Origin: Tenacibaculum pelagium
GTDB lineage: Bacteria > Bacteroidota > Bacteroidia > Flavobacteriales > Flavobacteriaceae
Direction: 5' to 3'
Length of the DNA: 64,000 nt
NCBI RefSeq assembly: GCF_014062345.1
Contig: NZ_JACGLS010000004.1
Location: 186,001-250,000 of the forward strand
The notes beneath the pieces are model-generated. The model ran no database searches. It was not told the DNA's origin and saw only the letters and a program-made list of their open reading frames with translations. This document shows positions 53,345 to 61,724 of this stretch, in pieces; position 1 is the first letter of the stretch, and the number at the start of each line of letters is the position of its first letter. The translations under genes were made by a program, and so were the position numbers.

Positions 53345-53833
53345 ATGATTTATAGAAAAGGAAGTATTGCTGATTTTGAGCAATTAAAAGAGTTAGGCAT
53401 AATATCTTATTCTGAATATTCAAGTACTCTAGATGCAGAAAATTGGAAGAAATTAAAAGGAATTTTAAATGATGATGAGAAATTAAAAAACACCATTTCT
53501 AAAAGCACCGTTTTTGTTTGTGAAAAGGATAATGAAATAGCAGGCGCAGTTTATTTTTTCTCTAAAAATAATCCAACAGAACTGTATAAATCTGAATGGT
53601 GTTATTTTAGATCTTTAGGTGTAAATCCGAAATATAGAGGTTTAGGGATAGGAAATAAGCTAACCAATATGTGTCTTGATTATGCAAAAGAAACTAAAGA
53701 AAAAACAATAGCTTTACATACTTCTGAATTTATGGATACAGCTAGAGTAATGTATGAAAAAAAAGGATTTGAAAGAGTAAAAGAAATTCAACGTTTAGGG
53801 AAGAAATACTGGATTTTCACCAAACAATTATAG
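53345..53833 (+). CDS. GNAT family N-acetyltransferase
   Basis: 162 residues with the acetyl-CoA loop LGVNPKYRGLGIGNKLTN and the C-terminal YEKKGFERVKEIQRLG typical of the fold. It starts one base after the pgk stop (53343) and is probably co-transcribed with it. The acceptor is unknown. Confidence 0.88.
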   Translation: MIYRKGSIADFEQLKELGIISYSEYSSTLDAENWKKLKGILNDDEKLKNTISKSTVFVCEKDNEIAGAVYFFSKNNPTELYKSEWCYFRSLGVNPKYRGLGIGNKLTNMCLDYAKETKEKTIALHTSEFMDTARVMYEKKGFERVKEIQRLGKKYWIFTKQL

Positions 53834-53852
53834 CATAAAATTCCAATTAAAG

Positions 53853-54893
53853 ATGAAATATACAACACTACCAAATACAGATATAAAAGTTTCTAAAATA
53901 TGTTTAGGAACCATGACTTGGGGAAATCAGAATACAGAGGCTGATGGTCATGAACAAATGGATTATGCTTTAGAGCAAGGTGTGAATTTTTGGGATACTG
54001 CTGAGTTGTATTCAGTTCCTGCAACTCCAGAAACTTACGGAGCAACCGAAAAAATTATTGGTTCATGGTTTAAAAAAAATGGAAATCGTGAGAAGGTGGT
54101 TCTAGCATCTAAAATTGCTGGTGGAGGTGATTATACAAAACATATTAGAATAGGAGGTTTTGTAAAACAAAATATTATTGACGCTGTTGAAGGTAGCCTT
54201 AAAAGACTACAGACTGATTATATCGATTTGTACCAATTGCATTGGCCAGATCGAGGAGTAAATTGTTTCGGAGTTCGTGATTACCCTTATAAATACTCTT
54301 CAAAAGAGGCTGAAAATCATTTGGAAATTTTAGAAACTTTAAATACTCTAGTAAAACAAGGAAAGATAAAGCATATCGGTTTGTCTAATGAAACTCCCTG
54401 GGGAACGATGAAGTATTTACAAACGTCAGATCAACATAATTTACCACGAGTGGCTACAATCCAGAATTCATATTCATTAATCCATAGAGGTTATGAAGTT
54501 GGAATGAGCGAGGTTTCAATGCGTGAAAATGTTGGGTTGTTAGCTTATTCTCCATTAGCACAAGGTGTGTTATCTGGTAAATATTTAAAAGGAGGACAAC
54601 CAGAAGGAGCGAGAGGAACATTATTTCCGCGTTTTATAGCTCGTTATATGAGTGAAGGTTCTTTAAAAGCTGTTGAAGAATATCAAAAAATAGCCCACAA
54701 ACACGGATTAACCTTAGCTGAATTATCATTAGCGTATATCAACCAATTACCGTTTGTAACGAGTAATATTATCGGAGCTACTAAATTGAGTCAATTAAAA
54801 GAAAATATTAACTCAATTAATATAGAACTGAGTAAAGAAATTTTAGAAGAAATAGAAGGGATTCATGCTGTGATACCTAATCCAGCTCCTTAA
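53853..54893 (+). CDS. Aldo/keto reductase, Tas-like
   Basis: 346 residues, (beta/alpha)8 family. Catalytic Asp and Tyr in FWDTAELYS, Lys in VVLASKIAG, and His in YQLHWPDR. The insertion and GVRDYPYKYSSKEAE stretch fit the E. coli Tas/YghZ branch. NADPH-dependent; physiological substrate unknown. Followed by a strong palindromic terminator. Confidence 0.92.
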   Translation: MKYTTLPNTDIKVSKICLGTMTWGNQNTEADGHEQMDYALEQGVNFWDTAELYSVPATPETYGATEKIIGSWFKKNGNREKVVLASKIAGGGDYTKHIRIGGFVKQNIIDAVEGSLKRLQTDYIDLYQLHWPDRGVNCFGVRDYPYKYSSKEAENHLEILETLNTLVKQGKIKHIGLSNETPWGTMKYLQTSDQHNLPRVATIQNSYSLIHRGYEVGMSEVSMRENVGLLAYSPLAQGVLSGKYLKGGQPEGARGTLFPRFIARYMSEGSLKAVEEYQKIAHKHGLTLAELSLAYINQLPFVTSNIIGATKLSQLKENINSINIELSKEILEEIEGIHAVIPNPAP

Positions 54894-54915
54894 ATTTTAA
54901 TCGTTATTTATAAAA

Positions 54916-54951
54916 AAAACCGAAGTAAATATTTACTTCGGTTTTTTTTTA
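54916..54951. terminator. Terminator after the aldo/keto reductase gene
   Basis: Perfect 30-bp palindrome AAAACCGAAGTAAAT / ATTTACTTCGGTTTT with a T-run. It also lies past the convergent lipoprotein gene (54963), so it can serve both. Confidence 0.88.
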
Positions 54952-54962
54952 AAATGTTATGT

Positions 54963-55271
54963 TTATTTCTTCGCTATTTTAAAAGAAGTAGCTTTAAACC
55001 TACCATCTTCTACTTTACCTGTAACTTCAACTTTTCTAACTACGTTACAAAATCCGATATTTTCATCGTGAGCATCCCCAAAATCATCAATATGAGCCCC
55101 ATCGATGAAATATGCTTTATCATTAACTTTAATCGCTAAATCACACCCTTTTTGAGATTTTAATCCAAACTGACATTGACCGCAAGAAGCATCAGTTATA
55201 AACGTTTTTTCTTTTGGTTGAGTACAAGAAAGAAATAATACAATACTGCTTAAAATAAATAGGTTTTTCAT
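54963..55271 (-). CDS. Small lipoprotein, DUF6370-like
   Basis: 102 residues from the ATG at 55269-55271. A longer in-frame reading to 55379 lies inside the upstream gene and would put the signal peptide in the middle. Lipobox FLSC puts the lipidated Cys at residue about 14. The mature part carries CGQCQFGLKSQKGCDLA and a C-terminal Cys, with IDGAHIDDFGDAHDENIGFC, which I recall as DUF6370. Possibly a metal- or redox-active periplasmic protein. It overlaps the upstream gene by 4 bases. Confidence 0.82.
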   Translation of the reverse strand: MKNLFILSSIVLFLSCTQPKEKTFITDASCGQCQFGLKSQKGCDLAIKVNDKAYFIDGAHIDDFGDAHDENIGFCNVVRKVEVTGKVEDGRFKATSFKIAKK

Positions 55272-55681
55272 AATTGTTTTAAAATGAAATGTTTTGATAA
55301 AGATGAGACTATAATTATTATTAATAATAAAAAAGAAAATAAAAAATCGGTTGTTTTTACATGAGGATTTCTTCCCCAAAAAGAATCATCAATATCGTTT
55401 GAACCTCTCAAGTAAAGAAAGAAATCTCTATCGTGAATTTTTATACTTAGAAATTTAAATAATCGATCAAAAGCCCAATAAACTATTGGAGGACATAAAC
55501 CAAAAAGAACATTTTTTAAATTAATATTATTTGATAGCTTTAATATCAAAAGACCTAAACAGAAAAATAAGGAAAATAACAACCAAACAGATTTAACATT
55601 AAGCCATTTACTCTTTCTATTGTACAAAATAAATAAGCAAATTATTATCGATAGAAAATAACCAATTAGATTGAAATCCAT
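55268..55681 (-). CDS. Hypothetical membrane protein
   Basis: 137 residues with about four hydrophobic helices (about 5-20, 33-48, 59-72, 109-124). A charged loop carries RDFFLYLRGSNDIDDS. I do not recognise the family. It lies 5 bases after the trpS stop and overlaps the lipoprotein start by 4 bases (ATGA-type coupling), so trpS, this gene and the lipoprotein gene form one minus-strand unit. Confidence 0.65.
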   Translation of the reverse strand: MDFNLIGYFLSIIICLFILYNRKSKWLNVKSVWLLFSLFFCLGLLILKLSNNINLKNVLFGLCPPIVYWAFDRLFKFLSIKIHDRDFFLYLRGSNDIDDSFWGRNPHVKTTDFLFSFLLLIIIIVSSLSKHFILKQL

Positions 55682-55686
55682 TTTTA

Positions 55687-56655
55687 TTAATATCCTACCT
55701 TATCACGTACTCTTTTTAATACGTCTTTTGCAATTACACGTGCTTTTTCAGCACCAATAGCTAAGGCTTCGTCAATTTCATGACGATTTTCCATATAGTG
55801 ATTGTATTTAGCCCGAACATCCGCAAATTTTTCAAGAATTAACTCATGTAAAGCTTGTTTTGCATGTCCGTAACCATAACCTCCATTTTCATAATTAGCA
55901 CGCATTTTAGCAATTTGTTCTTCAGAAGCTAATAATTTATATAATGCAAAAACATTATCAGTATCAGGATTTTTAGGGTCTTCTAAAGCTTTACTATCCG
56001 TTTGAATTCCCATAATTTGCTTACGCAATTTCTTTTCTGGTAAAAAGATATCGATAAAATTATTTCTCGATTTACTCATTTTTTCACCATCGGTACCAGG
56101 AACCAGCTTTGTGTTTTCGTTTACTTTTGCTTGTGGTAAAATTAAAGTATCACCAATTACGTTGTTTATTCTACTAGCTACATCACGAGTCATTTCTAAA
56201 TGCTGCAACTGGTCTTTTCCTACAGGAACAACTTCAGCATCGTATAATAAAATATCTGCAGCCATTAGCATAGGGTATGTAAATAAACCAGAGTTTACAT
56301 CCGATAAACGATCTGCTTTGTCTTTAAAACTATGTGCTAAGGTTAAACGTTGGTATGGAAAATAACAGCTTAAATACCAAGTTAACTCAGTAACTTCTGG
56401 AATATCGCTTTGACGATAAAAAACTGTTTTATTAATGTCAATTCCACAAGCAAGCCAAGTAGCTGCAGTACTATAGGTGTTTTCACGTAATTGCTTACCA
56501 TCTTTAATTTGAGTTAAAGAATGCATATCAGCAATAAATAAAAACGATTCATTTTTAGGATCATTAGCCATTTCGATGGCTGGTAAAATTGCTCCTAATA
56601 AATTTCCTAAGTGTGGGGTTCCAGTACTTTGTACTCCGGTTAAAACTCTTGACAT
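55687..56655 (-). CDS. trpS: Tryptophanyl-tRNA synthetase
   Basis: 322 residues from the ATG at 56653-56655; the 19 codons upstream to 56712 are dispensable since the family begins MSRVLTGVQSTG. The class I motifs are PHLGN (HIGH) and KMSKSRNN (KMSKS). GxDQ-type motif VGKDQLQHLEMTRDV binds tryptophan. Charges tRNA-Trp. Confidence 0.97.
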   Translation of the reverse strand: MSRVLTGVQSTGTPHLGNLLGAILPAIEMANDPKNESFLFIADMHSLTQIKDGKQLRENTYSTAATWLACGIDINKTVFYRQSDIPEVTELTWYLSCYFPYQRLTLAHSFKDKADRLSDVNSGLFTYPMLMAADILLYDAEVVPVGKDQLQHLEMTRDVASRINNVIGDTLILPQAKVNENTKLVPGTDGEKMSKSRNNFIDIFLPEKKLRKQIMGIQTDSKALEDPKNPDTDNVFALYKLLASEEQIAKMRANYENGGYGYGHAKQALHELILEKFADVRAKYNHYMENRHEIDEALAIGAEKARVIAKDVLKRVRDKVGY

Positions 56656-56761
56656 ATTTCTACTTTGAAATGTTTTATTCTGACATTGATCAGAATTAAA
56701 TTTAGTAAGCAAAAATAAGCTTAAAATTCATCAAACAAAAGAAATTACTACATTCGCAGTT

Positions 56762-57553
56762 ATGAAATATTTACTTTTTCCTTTCCGTCTAATTTGGCGA
56801 ATTTGGTTTTATTTTTTAATTATAGTATCGGTACTTTTAATGGTTCCGGTTTTATTGGTGCTTTTATCTGATGAAAAGTATTATGGTACTTTTTGGAAGT
56901 TGATGAGAGCTTGGTCGTTTTATTTAATCTACGGAATGGGATTTCGATTAAAAATAGATAAAGAGCAAGAAACGGATCCAGATAAAAGCTATGTATTTAT
57001 AGCAAATCACGCATCATTATTAGATCCTTGGATTATGATTGCAATGAATAAGAATCCGCTTTTATTTGTAGGAAAAAAAGAATTAGTAAAATTACCAATA
57101 TTTGGTTTTTTCTATAAGAAAGCAGTAGTAATGGTAGATAGAAGTGATCCTAAAAGTAGAAAAGAAGTATACACACGTATAAAGAAACGATTAGATAAAG
57201 GATTAAGTATTGCCATTTTTCCAGAGGGACTGGTGCCAACTGAGGATGTTGTTTTAGCACCATTTACAAATGGCGCATTTAGTTTGGCTATACAATATCA
57301 AATGTCAATTGTTACTCAAGTATATTACGATGCAAAACGCTTGTTTTCTTGGGATTTTTTTAAAGGAGGACCAGGTGTTTTTAGGAATAAACAATGTACT
57401 TTTATTCAAACAGAAGGTTTAACAATAGAAGACAAAGACCACTTAAAAAAGAAAACCTTTGATATTGTGTATAATGAGTTAATAAATGATGAGTTGTACA
57501 TGAAAGATACTAACCGACCAAACAATGAGCGAGAATTTAAATCACCATTATAG
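56762..57553 (+). CDS. Lysophospholipid acyltransferase family protein
   Basis: 263 residues. Two N-terminal hydrophobic helices, then NHASLLDP (H-x4-D) and FPEGLVPTED in place of FPEGTRS; VVMVDRSDPKS is also conserved. The change of the TRS triplet hints at a substrate other than that of PlsC. It overlaps the next gene by 29 bases, so translation is tightly linked with the PAQR protein. Confidence 0.87.
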   Translation: MKYLLFPFRLIWRIWFYFLIIVSVLLMVPVLLVLLSDEKYYGTFWKLMRAWSFYLIYGMGFRLKIDKEQETDPDKSYVFIANHASLLDPWIMIAMNKNPLLFVGKKELVKLPIFGFFYKKAVVMVDRSDPKSRKEVYTRIKKRLDKGLSIAIFPEGLVPTEDVVLAPFTNGAFSLAIQYQMSIVTQVYYDAKRLFSWDFFKGGPGVFRNKQCTFIQTEGLTIEDKDHLKKKTFDIVYNELINDELYMKDTNRPNNEREFKSPL

Positions 57554-58166
57554 CGATACAGAAGAACGATTAAACGTTTTAACTCATGGCTTTGGGCTGC
57601 TAATGAGTTTAATAGGAGTGTTTTTTTTATTAAAAAAAGGATTAAGCTATTTAGGTTTTTGGCAACAAATAAGTTTTGTTATCTACGGAATAAGTATGGT
57701 TGTTTTGTATGCCGCATCTACTTTTTACCACGCAGCTAAAGAGCCCAAACTTAGACGAAAGCTAAATATTTTTGATCATGCTGCAATTTATGTTTTAATA
57801 GCAGGAAGTTACACGCCTTTTTGTTTAGTGGTTCTACCAGAACAAACAGGTTGGTATATGTTTATTTTTGTTTGGTTATTTGCCTTAACTGGAATTATTT
57901 TAAAACTTTTTTTTACAGGAAGATTTGATAAATTATCTACAGCATTATATTTAATTATGGGGTGGCAAGTAGTTTTTTTGATTAAGCCACTCGTGAATAA
58001 TTTATCTAGTGAAGGACTTATTTATTTGATTGCTGGAGGTTTATTTTATACAATTGGAGCTATTTTTTATTCTATTGGAAAAATTAAATACAATCACGTA
58101 ATTTTTCATGTTTTTGTTCTTTTAGGTAGTTTTTGTCATTTTTTAACCATATTTCTCTATATTTAG
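57525..58166 (+). CDS. PAQR/hemolysin III family membrane protein
   Basis: 213 residues with seven predicted membrane helices. Zinc-site residues of the PAQR superfamily are visible: STFYHAA in the second helix, and HVIFHVFVLLGSFCHF at the end. YqfA-like members change membrane lipid or energy state; the family includes adiponectin receptors with ceramidase activity. It overlaps the acyltransferase gene and ends 4 bases before a LytS kinase gene. Confidence 0.9.
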   Translation: MSENLNHHYSDTEERLNVLTHGFGLLMSLIGVFFLLKKGLSYLGFWQQISFVIYGISMVVLYAASTFYHAAKEPKLRRKLNIFDHAAIYVLIAGSYTPFCLVVLPEQTGWYMFIFVWLFALTGIILKLFFTGRFDKLSTALYLIMGWQVVFLIKPLVNNLSSEGLIYLIAGGLFYTIGAIFYSIGKIKYNHVIFHVFVLLGSFCHFLTIFLYI

Positions 58167-58170
58167 AGGA

Positions 58171-59496
58171 ATGTTGTTAGACGTTAATTCATTATTTTAT
58201 TCTTGGATTAGAGGGGGAGTATTCCTCTTATTACTTTATCATTTTGTGTTTTATTTAAAACACAAAGAAGATGTTTATAAATACTATTCAATATACCTTT
58301 TAGGGGTTTTTATCTTTCTGATTAAAGATGCCTTTCGGTCTGAATCTATGGTTCAGGTTTATGAATATTTAATGTTTTCAATTCAATTCTTAGCATTTTC
58401 TTTTTACATTCATTTTACTAGAAGTTTGTTAGATACAAAAAGAGACTATCCAGCATGGGATAAAGAGGCGAGTTTTATAGCAAAATCATTATTGGTTATG
58501 GGATTTGTTCTTTTAATAGTTCAATTCTTTTTTGGATTTGAATTTCAAAAGCAAGTACTGATTTATGGAGCGCCATTACTTTCAATAATTTTTATAATAA
58601 GATTATCTTATGTTAAAGTGATTTTTTCGAAAGAAGGAATCTATTCTTTAATGGGATCAGTAATCCTTTTAATATGCGCAAACATTACAGTAATTAAGAT
58701 GATTAGAGGGGAGTTTTTTCTAATAAATTTAAAAGTACATAGTATGTTTTATTATTTTATTGGAATATTAATTCAAACCACAATTTATGCTTTTTTACTA
58801 GCAGATGCTTTGCAAAAAATTGAAATAGAAAAGAGTAAAATTGAATATGATTTATTAGAGAAATCATCACAGTTATATAAGTTGAAAATGACAGCTTTTA
58901 AAAATAAAATGAACCCTCATTTTTTATTTAATTCATTAAATTCAATAAATAATTTTGTACTTCAAAACAAAAAAGAAGAGGCATCAATATATATAACTAA
59001 ATTTTCATCGTTAGTTAGAAAAGTACTTCAAACAACAGAAAAAGTTTCAATTTCTTTAGCTGAAGAGTTACGTATTTCAGAATTATATATTAATATTGAG
59101 CAAGCTAGACTAAGAAATAGTTTTTTGTATGAAATTAATGTGGAAGAAAATATTGATGTAGAAGAATTAAAAGTTGTACCTCTTTACTTACAGCCTTTTG
59201 TTGAGAATGCTATATGGCATGGACTAAGTTTAAAAGAAGGAGAAAAAAAACTAACAATTAATATTAGAGAGAAAGAGAATTATATTTTTACTGAAGTAAT
59301 TGATAATGGAATAGGTTTTGAAGAGTCTAAAAACAGAAAAAACTCTCAAAATATTCAACGAAAATCTTTCGGTATTGACACCATAAAGAGTAGATTAAAT
59401 TTAATTTATACCCCCCAGAGCAATTTTGTTAAAATAAGTGATGAGGAAACTATTGGCACAAAAGTGTTAATAAAGTTTCCTAAAGAAACAAGTTAA
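58171..59496 (+). CDS. LytS-type membrane histidine kinase 1
   Basis: 441 residues. About seven N-terminal membrane helices (residues 10-215) with short loops and no large sensor domain, a coiled linker, then a LytS His_kinase domain with H250 in MNPHFLFNSLNSI, and an ATPase part with VIDNGIGF. It is a paralogue of the kinase at 60218; both begin with SWIRGG near residue 15 and have the same His position. It lies 4 bases after the PAQR gene, suggesting shared transcription and a membrane-state signal. Codons 414-416 create a rare CCCCCC run. Confidence 0.93.
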   Translation: MLLDVNSLFYSWIRGGVFLLLLYHFVFYLKHKEDVYKYYSIYLLGVFIFLIKDAFRSESMVQVYEYLMFSIQFLAFSFYIHFTRSLLDTKRDYPAWDKEASFIAKSLLVMGFVLLIVQFFFGFEFQKQVLIYGAPLLSIIFIIRLSYVKVIFSKEGIYSLMGSVILLICANITVIKMIRGEFFLINLKVHSMFYYFIGILIQTTIYAFLLADALQKIEIEKSKIEYDLLEKSSQLYKLKMTAFKNKMNPHFLFNSLNSINNFVLQNKKEEASIYITKFSSLVRKVLQTTEKVSISLAEELRISELYINIEQARLRNSFLYEINVEENIDVEELKVVPLYLQPFVENAIWHGLSLKEGEKKLTINIREKENYIFTEVIDNGIGFEESKNRKNSQNIQRKSFGIDTIKSRLNLIYTPQSNFVKISDEETIGTKVLIKFPKETS

Positions 59497-59507
59497 AACA
59501 ATGGTAT

Positions 59508-60218
59508 ATGTTAAAGATATTAATAATTGATGATGAAAAAGATGCTTTAGAAGTATTAGAATGGAAATTAAATAAATATGTAAAAGAAGAAATTTCGATA
59601 ACTAAATGTAGTTCGCCTTTAATTGGTATAGAATTATTGAAGGAAGTAGAACCTGATATTTTATTTCTTGATATTCAAATGCCAGAAATGGATGGCTTTT
59701 CTTTTATAGAAAAGTTTCCTGATAGGGATTTTAAAGTGATTTTTACTACAGCTTACGATGAATATGGAATTAAGGCAGTTAAAGCAAAAGCATTTGACTA
59801 TCTTTTAAAACCAATAGATGTTGATGAGCTCAACTTGGCGATAAAGAAAATTATAAATGAAGAAAAACAAGTTACTATACCGGCAAATTTATCGCCTAAG
59901 ATAAATATTTCAGCTGATGGTAAAGTGTATCTTATAGATAAAGAAACTGTACTTTATTTAAAATCAGATAAAAGTTATACAACAATTAGTTTAACTTCTG
60001 GTAAAAAAATTATTGCGACTAAAACATTAAAAGAAATTCATAAAAAATTTCCTTGCCCTGAGTTTGTTCGAGTTCATAATTCTTATGTAGTAAACTTAAA
60101 TCATGCTACGGAATATAATAAAGGAGTGAATGAATTAACAATGTTAGATGGTACAATTGTTAGTGTTAGTAGAAGTAAAAAAACAGAATTGATAAAAAAA
60201 CTGCATTTAGATAAATAG
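59508..60218 (+). CDS. LytTR-family response regulator
   Basis: 236 residues. Receiver with D8-D9, phospho-acceptor D55 in FLDIQMP, and Lys in LLKPIDVDEL; LytTR domain (about 128-232) with VLYLKSDKSYT and RVHNSYVVNLNHATEY. It is flanked by two kinases that are paralogues of each other. It is also a paralogue of the regulator at 3684-4418. Its stop overlaps the next start (TAGTG). Confidence 0.95.
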   Translation: MLKILIIDDEKDALEVLEWKLNKYVKEEISITKCSSPLIGIELLKEVEPDILFLDIQMPEMDGFSFIEKFPDRDFKVIFTTAYDEYGIKAVKAKAFDYLLKPIDVDELNLAIKKIINEEKQVTIPANLSPKINISADGKVYLIDKETVLYLKSDKSYTTISLTSGKKIIATKTLKEIHKKFPCPEFVRVHNSYVVNLNHATEYNKGVNELTMLDGTIVSVSRSKKTELIKKLHLDK

Positions 60219-61546
60219 TGTTACAGGATATTACATCTCCGTTTTATTCTTGGATACGAGGAGGACTACTGGTTCTTTTTGTGTATCATTTTATAATATA
60301 TGTTCAAAACCGAGATGTTTTGCATAGGTATTATAGTATTTATCTTTTTTGCTTAACTGTTTATTTAGTAAGAGATGCATTTACAAATGAAACAGTTCAG
60401 TATTATTATCAATACATTAGTTTTTCTATACAGTATATAGGTTATGCTTATTTTATACATTTTTGCAGAAGTTTAGTAGATACAAAGCAGAACTTTCCAA
60501 AGTTAGATAAAGGAGCGGTTAATCTTTCGAAGGGATTGTTGTTGCTAGCATTTTTTTTAGTTGTAATTCAATTTTTATGGGGTTACGAAGTTCAGAAATT
60601 GGCAGTTGCTTGGTCTGTTCCTTTTACTTCTTTTTGCGCGTTTTATATATTTTTTGTTGTTTCAAAAAAGAAATCAAAACAAGTTTTTTATCTATTATTA
60701 GGGTCTATTTTATTTTTAATATTGGCAAATATTAGTTCAATTAAAATGGTTAAAGGTGAATTATATTTAATTGATTTCAAGGTGCACAGAATGTTTTATT
60801 ATTTTATTGGAGCAATTATTCAAAGTACCATATTTGCAATTTTAATCGGAAATTATTTTAGAGAAATAATTAAGCAAAAAAATAAAGTAGAGATTTACTT
60901 ATTAAAACAGAGAAATCAAATTTCTGAATTAAAGTTAACAGCTTTAAAAAGTCAAATGAACCCTCATTTTTTATTTAACTCCTTAAATTCGATAAATAAT
61001 TTTGTAATTCAGAATAAAGTAGATGAAGCTTCAGATTACATTACTAAATTTTCATCTTTAATTAGAAAAGTACTTCGAGCAACTAATAAAAATTCAATTT
61101 CATTAAAAGAAGAATTAGATGTTTTATCTATTTATATAAAGTTAGAACAAATGAGGTTGAAAAACAGCTTTGTTTTTGAAAAAGAGATAGGTAATAATAT
61201 TAATATTCAAGAGTTAAAAGTAGTGCCTCTTTTTTTACAGCCTTTTGTAGAAAATGCCATATGGCATGGATTGAGTTTAAAAAAAGGTGATAATAAGTTA
61301 ATTTTAAGTGTACAGTTGGAGAAAAAAGATATTGTTGTTAAAGTTGTTGATAATGGTATAGGCTTAAATGCTTCTCAAAGGAAAAAAGATAAGCAGTTAT
61401 TAAATAAAAAATCTTACGGGATTAACTTAGTCAAAGAAAGATTAGAGTTAATGTATGGTCAAGAAATTAAAGTTGATATTGAAGATGTATCTGATGAAAA
61501 AGCAACAGGAACTCAGGTTTTTATTCGTTTTCCGTATAATTTATAA
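60218..61546 (+). CDS. LytS-type membrane histidine kinase 2
   Basis: 442 residues starting at GTG (60218), which overlaps the response regulator stop. About seven membrane helices, then the LytS domain with H250 in MNPHFLFNSLNSINNFV and VVDNGIGL. The domain is closely similar to kinase 1, and position 250 is the same in both. The membrane part has diverged more than the kinase domain, so the two may sense different signals and feed one regulator. Confidence 0.93.
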   Translation: MLQDITSPFYSWIRGGLLVLFVYHFIIYVQNRDVLHRYYSIYLFCLTVYLVRDAFTNETVQYYYQYISFSIQYIGYAYFIHFCRSLVDTKQNFPKLDKGAVNLSKGLLLLAFFLVVIQFLWGYEVQKLAVAWSVPFTSFCAFYIFFVVSKKKSKQVFYLLLGSILFLILANISSIKMVKGELYLIDFKVHRMFYYFIGAIIQSTIFAILIGNYFREIIKQKNKVEIYLLKQRNQISELKLTALKSQMNPHFLFNSLNSINNFVIQNKVDEASDYITKFSSLIRKVLRATNKNSISLKEELDVLSIYIKLEQMRLKNSFVFEKEIGNNINIQELKVVPLFLQPFVENAIWHGLSLKKGDNKLILSVQLEKKDIVVKVVDNGIGLNASQRKKDKQLLNKKSYGINLVKERLELMYGQEIKVDIEDVSDEKATGTQVFIRFPYNL

Positions 61547-61567
61547 TGTCAATTATTGTGTTTTTTT

Positions 61568-61601
61568 AACGTAATATTTAATTTTTACTACCAATTGTTT
61601 A
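61568..61601 (+). promoter_or_regulatory. Weak doubled LytTR-type boxes upstream of sRNA C
   Basis: TACCAATTGTTTA (61589-61601) matches the 13-mer TACCAACTATACA of sRNA A's promoter in most positions, including the ACTACCAA lead. An upstream half at the expected 21-bp offset, AACGTAATATTTA (61568-61580), matches only partly. The distance to the -7-like TAATTTAG (61631-61638) is 29 bp, near the 30 bp measured in the same way for A and B. Confidence 0.42.
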
Positions 61602-61642
61602 AATCTTTCAAAACTTTTAAAAAACCTATATAATTTAGCCAC

Positions 61643-61724
61643 ATAGAAAAGGAATTGTGATCTGGGGGGCTCACGTTCTTTAGGGGTAAAGAAAGAAGGT
61701 TAAAGCATTGCTTTAACCTTTTTA
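61643..61724 (+). ncRNA. Candidate small RNA C (LytTR-associated, G-loop)
   Basis: About 80 nt on the plus strand after the kinase-regulator-kinase operon. It contains GTGA-TCTGGGGGGC-TCAC (61657-61674), and a perfect 7-bp stem TTCTTTA / TAAAGAA with loop GGGG (61676-61693), then an 11-bp terminator stem (61696-61720) and T residues. It has no ATG frame. G-rich loops, length and neighbourhood match sRNAs A and B, but primary sequence similarity is slight. Transcription is predicted, not shown. Confidence 0.5.
61696..61724 (+). terminator. Terminator of sRNA C
   Basis: Stem AAGGTTAAAGC / GCTTTAACCTT with loop ATT and T-run. The convergent CYTH gene ends at 61725, one base beyond. Confidence 0.83.

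Noticed and set aside
54954..55139. Plus-strand frame after the aldo/keto reductase gene
   Set aside because: It is antisense to the lipoprotein gene and starts in the terminator.
55272..55379. Longer start for the DUF6370-like lipoprotein
   Set aside because: The lipoprotein signal would be internal and the extension lies in the upstream membrane-protein gene.
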